A stretch of 64,000 nt of DNA from positions 776,001 through 840,000 of the forward strand of contig NZ_BRXR01000001.1 in assembly GCF_026012015.1 (NCBI RefSeq), in the 5' to 3' direction. Source of the DNA: Clostridium omnivorum. GTDB lineage: Bacteria; Bacillota; Clostridia; Clostridiales; Clostridiaceae. The position numbers and the translations under genes were made by a program. Shown in pieces: positions 58,304 through 64,000 of the stretch; position 1 is the stretch's first letter; every line of letters begins with the position of its first letter. The notes beneath the pieces are model-generated. The model did not search any database. It saw only the letters and a program-made list of their open reading frames with translations, and had not been told where the DNA came from.

Positions 58304-59238
58304 TTCTTATTACCTCCTTTATTACCAGCTACTTCATTTTCGTAAAATACCCATGCTGAAGAAGACTTAAATATAGTAGCTGTCAAAATTAATATTATAA
58401 TAAACATAAACCATGCATTTGCACTGGCATATCCCAATTTGAATTGTTTAAAGGCATTGTTATATACAAAAAGTCCATAAAAATAGGTTGATTTCATGGG
58501 TCCACCATTTGTAAGTAATAATGCTAATGTCAACTGTTGAAGAGCAGTAATTGTTGATGTAATAAGGTTAAATAGAAGTGTTGGAGTAATAAGAGGTAGT
58601 GTAATGGAGAAAAAAGAACGTATAGGTGATGCACCATCTATATAGGCAGCTTCATACATATCTTTTGAAATACTGCTTATTGCTGTATAGAATATAAGCA
58701 TCATTGTTCCAACTCCCCAAGCACTTGCAATAACTATAGCACTAATAGCCCATTTAGGATCTGTAAGCCACTGAGGTCCTTTTATACCTATAAAAGATAA
58801 AAGATAATTTAACACTCCATATTGAGAATTTAAAATCCATCCCCAAATAATCGAAATTGCAACTCCCGAAACTACCGTTGGTATATAGAAAATTGTTCTA
58901 AATACTTTTACTCCTCTTATAGGACGAGTTATAAGCAGCGCAAGTACAAGCGCTAAAATAAGGTTTAAGGGAACAAATATTAAAGCAAACTTAAGTGTTA
59001 TAGCAAGGGATTTAAAAAATTGAGGATCTTTTGTAAACATATTTATATAATTTCCAAGTCCCACAAATTGGCGTTTCCCTATAACCGGCCAATTATAAAG
59101 ACTCATTATTAAAGAAAAAACTAATGGTACCAATGTAAAAATTAGAAACCCTATTATCCATGGTGATATAAAAATATATGGTGTCATTGTTTTTATAAGA
59201 TTACGCTTTTTTATTCTTACCTGCTTGGTCTGTTCCAT
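58300..59238 (-). CDS. Sugar ABC transporter permease, MalF type
   Basis: A 312-residue CUT1 permease: KTMTPYIFISPWIIGFLIFTLVP at the N-terminus and the EAA loop YEAAYIDGASPIRSFFSITLP. About six helices. It is separated from the binding-protein gene by a strong hairpin, which would make it less abundant than the binding protein. Confidence 0.92.
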
Positions 59239-59259
59239 ATGGAAACCTCCTATATTGAA

Positions 59260-59300
59260 TTTAAAGAATTATCTCGCTGAAAACGAGATAATTCTTTAAA
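59260..59300 (-). other. 17-bp inverted repeat between binding-protein and permease genes
   Basis: TTTAAAGAATTATCTCG and its exact complement flank a 7-nt loop, five nt after the binding-protein stop. There is no following T-run on the minus strand, so an mRNA-stabilising role is more likely than complete termination. Confidence 0.7.
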
Positions 59301-59305
59301 AAGTG

Positions 59306-60550
59306 CTATTTTACAGCTCCATCAAGTGCTGCTTTAGGATCCTTATAACTGCTTGAATTAAAGACTTGCTCAAATACAAGTGATAGCTTATCTGATAGTT
59401 CACTCCATTTATTATATTTAAATGATGATGAAGTATAATCTTTACTTTGATCTAGCATAGTGTAAAATTTTGAATATGTGCTGTCTGTTAAAAGATTTTG
59501 AGATTTAGCAACAGATTTTAATACAGGTATTTCATATCCAATACGAGCTTTATTAGCTTCCTCAGAGGTCCAGTATTTTACGAATTTCCATGCAGCATCT
59601 TTATTCTTGGATGTTTTTGATATAGAGACTCCTGATGAGCTTACAATACTTATAGATTTTTTTCCTTGCTCAAATGAAGGAAGAGTTACAACACCATAAT
59701 TTATACCAGCATCTTTTAAAGTGCTTAATGACCATGATCCATTTATAAACATAGCTGCATTTCCACTTTTCATTTCATCTAGCCCAGACTTTTCAGATGC
59801 TATTGCAATACCATCTTTCTCCATGCCTTGAAACATATTAAGAGTTTCTATAGCTTTTGTACTATTAAGATTTCCATCTATCTTTCCATCTTTTCCTACA
59901 TATTGAGTACCATTACTCCATAAGTACATCTCAAAGTCATATGGATCTGGCTTTCCTGAGAAAGCAAAGCCATATACCTTTTTATTCTTATCTGTCAACT
60001 TTTTTGCAGTGTCCTTAAGCTCTTGCCATGTCCAACCATCCTTTGGATATGCAACACCAGCTTTATCAAATAGAGCCTTATTGTAGTACACAACATGAGT
60101 TGTATATCCTACAGGCATTCCTAAAACTTTTCCATTCAATGAATTGTAGTTCCATAATGTTTCATAGAAGTTATCCTTATAAGCTTGTCCCTCTTTTTCA
60201 ATATAACTATCCATTGGTTCAAGTGCTCCTCCATACTGAGGATAATTCCACATATACATTATATCTGGAGCATCATTAGCGCCTATTCCCGCAGCTATCT
60301 TAGTGTCATAATCATTACCATATCCTTCTAGAGTTACTTTTATGTCCGGATTCTCACTATTAAACTTATCTACTAATTTCTGCTGCATAGCAAGAGTATC
60401 ATCAGAGTCCCATGATGCGAATCTTAGGTTTACTTTTTGAGTAGATTGTCCTGTGGTTTGACTAGTCGATTTAGTTCCACAGCCTGATAGCATACTTAAA
60501 GTCAAAGCCATTGTCATTGCAATTGTTAATACTTTTCTTGTTTTCATCAT
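59306..60550 (-). CDS. Sugar ABC transporter substrate-binding lipoprotein
   Basis: A 414-residue family-1 binding protein with the lipobox LSGC. The mature part begins with NLRFASWDSDDTLAMQQKLVDKFN, and MYMWNYPQYGGALEPMDSYI and FINGSWSLSTLKDAGINYGVV are typical. It probably binds a galactose-containing oligosaccharide, judging by the linked lacZ. It is the first gene of the operon; GGAGGGATAA precedes an ATG ATG doublet, so the first codon is ambiguous by one residue. Confidence 0.92.
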   Translation of the reverse strand: MMKTRKVLTIAMTMALTLSMLSGCGTKSTSQTTGQSTQKVNLRFASWDSDDTLAMQQKLVDKFNSENPDIKVTLEGYGNDYDTKIAAGIGANDAPDIMYMWNYPQYGGALEPMDSYIEKEGQAYKDNFYETLWNYNSLNGKVLGMPVGYTTHVVYYNKALFDKAGVAYPKDGWTWQELKDTAKKLTDKNKKVYGFAFSGKPDPYDFEMYLWSNGTQYVGKDGKIDGNLNSTKAIETLNMFQGMEKDGIAIASEKSGLDEMKSGNAAMFINGSWSLSTLKDAGINYGVVTLPSFEQGKKSISIVSSSGVSISKTSKNKDAAWKFVKYWTSEEANKARIGYEIPVLKSVAKSQNLLTDSTYSKFYTMLDQSKDYTSSSFKYNKWSELSDKLSLVFEQVFNSSSYKDPKAALDGAVK

Positions 60551-60583
60551 TTATCCCTCCATTTATAAACCAATTAATTTCTT

Positions 60584-60593
60584 GTACTAGTAC
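60584..60593. promoter_or_regulatory. LacI-type operator variant, GTACTAGTAC
   Basis: A perfect 10-bp palindrome with the same ACTAGT core as the upstream operators lies between the promoter and the binding-protein start codon, a position suited to repression or looping. Confidence 0.45.
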
Positions 60594-60682
60594 TTTTATG
60601 TATTTTACTTTAGAAGCTAATTCACTTTATATTTAATTTTTTAGCAATTGCTGTATTATATAAAACGTTTTCTTTTATTAAT

Positions 60683-60711
60683 AATATACTATTAATTCTA
60701 GTAAAAGTCAA
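60683..60711 (-). promoter_or_regulatory. Promoter of the galactoside operon
   Basis: On the minus strand TTGACT, a 17-nt spacer and TATATT fit sigma-A well. The spacer contains the half-site CTAGTAAAA (plus strand 60698-60706), and the -35 box touches the large palindrome at 60710-60735. Confidence 0.7.
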
Positions 60712-60735
60712 TTAATTTTACTAGTAAAATTAATT
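60710..60735. promoter_or_regulatory. LacI-type operator, perfect 26-bp palindrome
   Basis: AATTAATTTTACT followed by its exact complement; the core TTTTACTAGTAAAA recurs four nt away at 60739. It overlaps the -35 box. The likely ligand is the LacI-family protein encoded at the end of the operon. Confidence 0.7.
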
Positions 60736-60738
60736 ATT

Positions 60739-60752
60739 TTTTACTAGTAAAA
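60739..60752. promoter_or_regulatory. LacI-type operator, second copy
   Basis: TTTTACTAGTAAAA, identical to the core of the 60710-60735 site. The centres are 23 bp apart, roughly two helical turns. A further half-site (CTAGTAAAA) lies at 60850-60858. Confidence 0.65.
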
Positions 60753-60938
60753 TCATAACATCATATAGATTTATCTTTATGATACACATATTACTAACAG
60801 ATATAATGGCTTAAATCTTATTTTGTAAAGTTATTATGTCATTTTAAAGCTAGTAAAATTTATCATTTTTACTTAATAATGAATAGTCACTAAAAATATA
60901 GATAATTATCTATATCATTTCTGATTTTTCACAAAAAC
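60753..60938. other. Intergenic region upstream of the galactoside operon
   Basis: AT-rich DNA with one more operator half-site (60850-60858) and no plausible coding frame. Together with the promoter region it makes up the 469-nt gap between the operon and prfB. Confidence 0.5.
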
Positions 60939-60992
60939 AAAAGATGCTGATTTACTTTAGAAAATAGCTTCTATAGTAAGTTAACATCTTTT
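60939..60992 (-). terminator. Terminator of prfB
   Basis: A long imperfect stem (about 24 bp with a few mismatches; ends AAAAGATG / CATCTTTT) lies about 28 nt after the prfB stop and is followed on the minus strand by GTTTTTG. Confidence 0.7.
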
Positions 60993-61019
60993 AATGTGTT
61001 TTTATTATTTTAAAAATTA

Positions 61020-62139
61020 TTATTCTTGCAATACCCCACTACTGCTCTGCTTAAGATATTCATTAATAAAGATATCAATTTCTCCATCCATTACTGAATT
61101 AATATTACCCATTTCAGTACCTGTTCTGTGATCCTTTACCATAGTATAGGGTTGAAAAACATAAGAACGAATTTGACTTCCCCAGCCAATATCCTTTAAC
61201 TCTCCAGTTAAATCCTCTACTTTTTCCTTGTGTGCTCTTTCCTTAAGCTCTATAAGTTTAGCTTTAAGCATTTTAAGGGCCATATCTCTGTTATTGTGCT
61301 GACTTCTTTCATTTTGACACTGCACAATTATCCCTGTTGGTATATGTGTAATTCTCACCGCTGACTCAGTTTTATTTACATATTGGCCTCCAGCTCCACC
61401 CGCTCTATACGTGTCCATTTTTAAGTCATCTGGTCTTATTTCAATATCTTGCTCTTCCGTAAGTTCAGGCAGTACTTCAACAGATGCAAAGGAAGTCTGT
61501 CTTTTTCCTGCTGAATTAAATGGAGATATTCTAACCAATCTGTGTATTCCTCTTTCAGCCTTTAAATATCCATATGCAAACTCTCCAATAACCCTTAAAG
61601 TAACTGTTTTAATTCCTGCCTCTTCTCCAGAAAGGTAATCTAAAGTTTCTAGTTTAAATCCTTTGCTTTCACACCATCTCGAGTACATTCTTAGCAGCAT
61701 CTCTGTCCAATCCTGCGCATCCGTACCGCCTACCCCTGCATGTAGAGTAAAAATAGCATTATCCCTATCATACTCACCAGATAGCAGCACTTCAATTTTA
61801 AACCTATCTATTTCAATTTCTGCAAAGTTTATTTCCCTTATTATCTCTTTTTGAGTATCAAAATCATCTTCTGATACTAATTCCTTTAGTACTTCTATAT
61901 CCTCTACAGAACTTTCTAAGCTATTAAACCTATCAAGTTTATCCTTTAATGTCTTAGCTTCTTGAGTTATAGCCTGTGCCATAGCTATTTCATTCCAAAA
62001 ATCAGGTTCCTGCATTCTATTTTCTAATTCATCAATTTTCTTTTTCAGTCCATCAATGTCAAAGGGACCCCCTAATTTCATCAAGCACTGGTTTTAAACT
62101 ATCTAATTTACTTACTGCTTCTTCAAACTGTATAAGCAT
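61020..62139 (-). CDS. prfB: Peptide chain release factor 2, with programmed +1 frameshift
   Basis: RF2, 372 residues if decoded as two segments: 62139-62062 (26 codons, beginning [15 protein letters not shown]) and then 62060-61020. The shift site is the classic one, AGG GGG TCC CTT TGA C: an internal Shine-Dalgarno-like AGGGGG, slippery CTT and in-frame UGA at 62061-62059. RF2 itself reads UGA, so its level sets the shift (autoregulation). Downstream motifs are intact: [12 protein letters not shown] (stop-codon recognition SPF) and [13 protein letters not shown] (catalytic GGQ). The start follows GGAGGATTAGTGAT. secA lies upstream, as in most Firmicutes. Confidence 0.95.
62059..62073 (-). 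promoter_or_regulatory. RF2 programmed frameshift site
   Basis: AGGGGGTCCCTTTGA on the minus strand, followed by C: SD-like AGGGGG three nt before CTT-TGA-C, the same spacing as in E. coli prfB. Confidence 0.95.
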
Positions 62140-62166
62140 ATCACTAATCCTCCAAAAAATATGTAT

Positions 62167-62209
62167 ATAAAGCCACCTGTACCACAGAAGCGGTTAAAGG
62201 TGGCTTTAT
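62167..62209 (-). terminator. Hairpin after secA
   Basis: A 12-bp stem (ATAAAGCCACCT / AGGTGGCTTTAT) with a 19-nt loop lies between secA and prfB. Only a weak T-rich tail follows, so some transcription may read into prfB. Confidence 0.65.
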
Positions 62210-62258
62210 TATTATACTATTATACTGCTTAGATAAACAGACATCTATGCATTATTTT

Positions 62259-64000
62259 TTATGATAATCTTCCGCAGCAGTTCTTATATTTCTTTCCAGA
62301 ACCACATGGACATGGATCATTTCTTCCTGCCTTCTTTTCCTTAACAACAGGCTGCTTTGGTAATGATTCATCATAATTTGTAGCAGTTTCTACAGCAACT
62401 CTCTCTCTTTCAACTGGCTGCTCCATTTGGACATGAAATAAAAATCTTACTGTCTCTTGTTTTATATTGTATATCATTTCATCGAACATTTCGCTGCCTT
62501 CAAATTGGTATGCTTGAACAGGATCTTGCTGCTTGTATGCTCTAAGTCCAATACCTTGCTTTAAATGCTCCATATTGTCTATATGATCCATCCACTTTGT
62601 ATCAACAACTCTTAGAAGTATTACTCTTTCTATTTCTCTTAGCTGTTCTGAGCCGAATTCCTCTTCTTTTGAATCATAAAGATCCTTAGCTAGACTTAGA
62701 AGCTTTTCTTTTATCTCATCATTAGTCATGGTTTGAAGCTCTTTTGCAGTTACTGCTCCCTTAGGAAGATAAAGGTCATCCATAAAGTCTACTAATTTTT
62801 CAAGTTCTTTTTCAAGTTCTTCTTCGACACCAGAAATATGAGAATTCACAGCAGACACTATTACATCCTTTATCATATCCTGTATTTCAACTTGAATATT
62901 TTCGCCTTCGAGAACCTCAGATCTTTGTTTGTAAATAATCTCTCTCTGCTTGTTCATAACATCGTCGTATCCAAGTAAAGTCTTTCTTATGTCAAAGTTA
63001 TTTCCTTCAACCTTCTTTTGAGCATTTTCTATTGCCCCTGAAACCATCTTACTTTCGATAGCCTCATCTTCTCCAAGGCCTAGTTTATCAACCATTCCCT
63101 TTAGCTTATCTGAACCAAATATTCTCATTAGATCATCCTCTAGGGATACATAGAATCTTGATTCTCCAGGGTCACCTTGACGACCAGAACGTCCTCTTAA
63201 TTGATTATCTATACGTCTTGATTCATGTCTTTCAGTACCAATAATCTTAAGACCACCAAGTTCTACAACATCATCGCCAAGTTTAATATCAGTACCACGG
63301 CCTGCCATATTTGTAGCAATTGTTACCATACCTTTTTCGCCAGCATGTGATACAATTTCTGCTTCCTGCTCATGAAATTTAGCATTCAATACCTGATGAG
63401 GAGTGCCTTTCCTTTTAAGTAAATCAGAAATCATTTCAGACTTATCTATACTAGTAGTACCTACAAGTACTGGCTGACCCTTCTGATGAGTTTCAACTAT
63501 TTCTTCAACTATAGCTGTATATTTTCCCTTTGCTGTTTTATACACTAAATCTGGATGGTCCATTCTTACCATTGGCTTGTTAGTAGGAATAACAACAACA
63601 TCCAATCCATATATTTCTCTAAATTCTGTTTCTTCAGTTAATGCAGTACCTGTCATACCAGATAATTTAGTATACATTCTAAAGTAATTTTGGAAGGTAA
63701 TTGTAGCTAATGTTTTGGATTCTCTTTCTACTTTTACTCCTTCTTTAGCTTCTATAGCTTGATGTAAACCATCGCTATATCTTCTTCCTTCCATAAGTCT
63801 TCCTGTAAATTCATCAACGATTACTACTTCGCCTTCTTTTACTATATAGTCTTTATCTAACTTCATGTGGAAGTTTGCTTTAAGCGCTTGTGATACATGG
63901 TGTTGAATTTCAAGATTTTCAGCATCAGAATAGTTTTCTATATGGAAAAAGCTTTCTGCTTTTTTCACTCCATCATCTGTAAGCATAACTGCTCCAGCCT
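62259..64000 (-). CDS. secA: Preprotein translocase ATPase SecA (5' end beyond the window)
   Basis: The C-terminal part of SecA (about 580 residues); the frame is open to the window edge with no start, so the N-terminal nucleotide-binding part continues past 64000. It contains [28 protein letters not shown], the helicase-type motif [13 protein letters not shown] and [15 protein letters not shown], and ends with the zinc motif [15 protein letters not shown]. SecA drives protein export through SecYEG. It precedes prfB, as is usual. Confidence 0.96.
   Translation of the reverse strand, partial: AGAVMLTDDGVKKAESFFHIENYSDAENLEIQHHVSQALKANFHMKLDKDYIVKEGEVVIVDEFTGRLMEGRRYSDGLHQAIEAKEGVKVERESKTLATITFQNYFRMYTKLSGMTGTALTEETEFREIYGLDVVVIPTNKPMVRMDHPDLVYKTAKGKYTAIVEEIVETHQKGQPVLVGTTSIDKSEMISDLLKRKGTPHQVLNAKFHEQEAEIVSHAGEKGMVTIATNMAGRGTDIKLGDDVVELGGLKIIGTERHESRRIDNQLRGRSGRQGDPGESRFYVSLEDDLMRIFGSDKLKGMVDKLGLGEDEAIESKMVSGAIENAQKKVEGNNFDIRKTLLGYDDVMNKQREIIYKQRSEVLEGENIQVEIQDMIKDVIVSAVNSHISGVEEELEKELEKLVDFMDDLYLPKGAVTAKELQTMTNDEIKEKLLSLAKDLYDSKEEEFGSEQLREIERVILLRVVDTKWMDHIDNMEHLKQGIGLRAYKQQDPVQAYQFEGSEMFDEMIYNIKQETVRFLFHVQMEQPVERERVAVETATNYDESLPKQPVVKEKKAGRNDPCPCGSGKKYKNCCGRLS

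Noticed and set aside
60662-60671. AAAACGTTTT as a CcpA (cre) site
   Set aside because: It fits the palindromic centre but misses several conserved cre positions, so catabolite control is not claimed.
62059-62075. Apparent frameshift breaking prfB
   Set aside because: It is the well-known programmed +1 frameshift of RF2, with the AGGGGG and CTT-TGA-C signals, not a mutation.

Overview
The window is AT-rich, with short intergenic gaps, strong AGGAGG-type ribosome binding sites and many intrinsic terminators. It carries sporulation genes (a small acid-soluble spore protein, a CotF-type coat pair and a LysM-GH18 cortex-lytic-type enzyme) and a clostridial gene order (secA-prfB, tsaE-tsaB-rimI). 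This points to a spore-forming Firmicute, most likely Clostridium sensu stricto. I see no insertion sequence, prophage block, rRNA or CRISPR array. Most of the window is chromosomal core plus several catabolic and signalling loci.

Layout. 0.1-2.4 kb: an AlbA_2 protein and a GAF-GGDEF protein. 2.6-9.2 kb: a leftward six-gene unit with two small/unknown proteins, a Ser/Gly-rich exported protein, an internally duplicated ATP-grasp protein of the glutathionylspermidine-synthase (YgiC-like) family, a membrane-anchored MutS-like ATPase and a cation/proton antiporter. 9.4-15.5 kb: a complete oligopeptide ABC transporter (oppABCDF order) ending in a 58-residue membrane microprotein. 15.6-31 kb: MFS exporter, spore coat pair, HD-GYP protein, LysM-GH18 enzyme, tsaD, a RusA-like nuclease, FAD oxidoreductase, SASP, several small orphans, a Cache-GGDEF-HD-GYP protein, a diiron/MBL protein, a cupin and tRNA-Trp. 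31.3-40.7 kb: a lactose/cellobiose-type PTS locus coupled to MupG, CutC, an M20 dipeptidase, an N4-(beta-GlcNAc)-asparaginase, a short GrdB-like protein and a PRD-type regulator. 40.9-50.6 kb: CBS-ACT protein, an unusual ZnuA-like lipoprotein, a tandem HD-GYP protein, tsaE-tsaB-rimI, ribU under an FMN riboswitch, tex and a secreted M28 peptidase. 50.6-60.6 kb: a LacI-controlled galactoside locus (SBP, two permeases, LacZ, MGH1-like hydrolase, EamA, LacI). 61-64 kb: prfB with its programmed frameshift, and the 3' part of secA.

The main observations beyond ordinary annotation are these. (1) A dispersed, covarying hairpin element of about 85 nt lies directly in front of three unrelated start codons and supplies their Shine-Dalgarno sequence (9605-9687, 21530-21615, 49178-49265, plus a degenerate tandem copy). 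(2) Two copies of the palindrome TTCCTA-N4-TAGGAA sit at the same distance upstream of the PRD regulator gene and of the PTS IIA gene, so they are probably the regulator's binding site. (3) A cluster of TTTTACTAGTAAAA palindromes overlaps a good promoter in front of the galactoside operon. (4) The duplicated ATP-grasp gene is paired with a small exported Ser/Gly-rich protein, echoing the E. coli ygiB-ygiC pair. (5) The PTS-MupG-GlcNAc-asparaginase combination suggests a glycoconjugate salvage route. All functions are inferred from sequence read by eye; no database search was possible.
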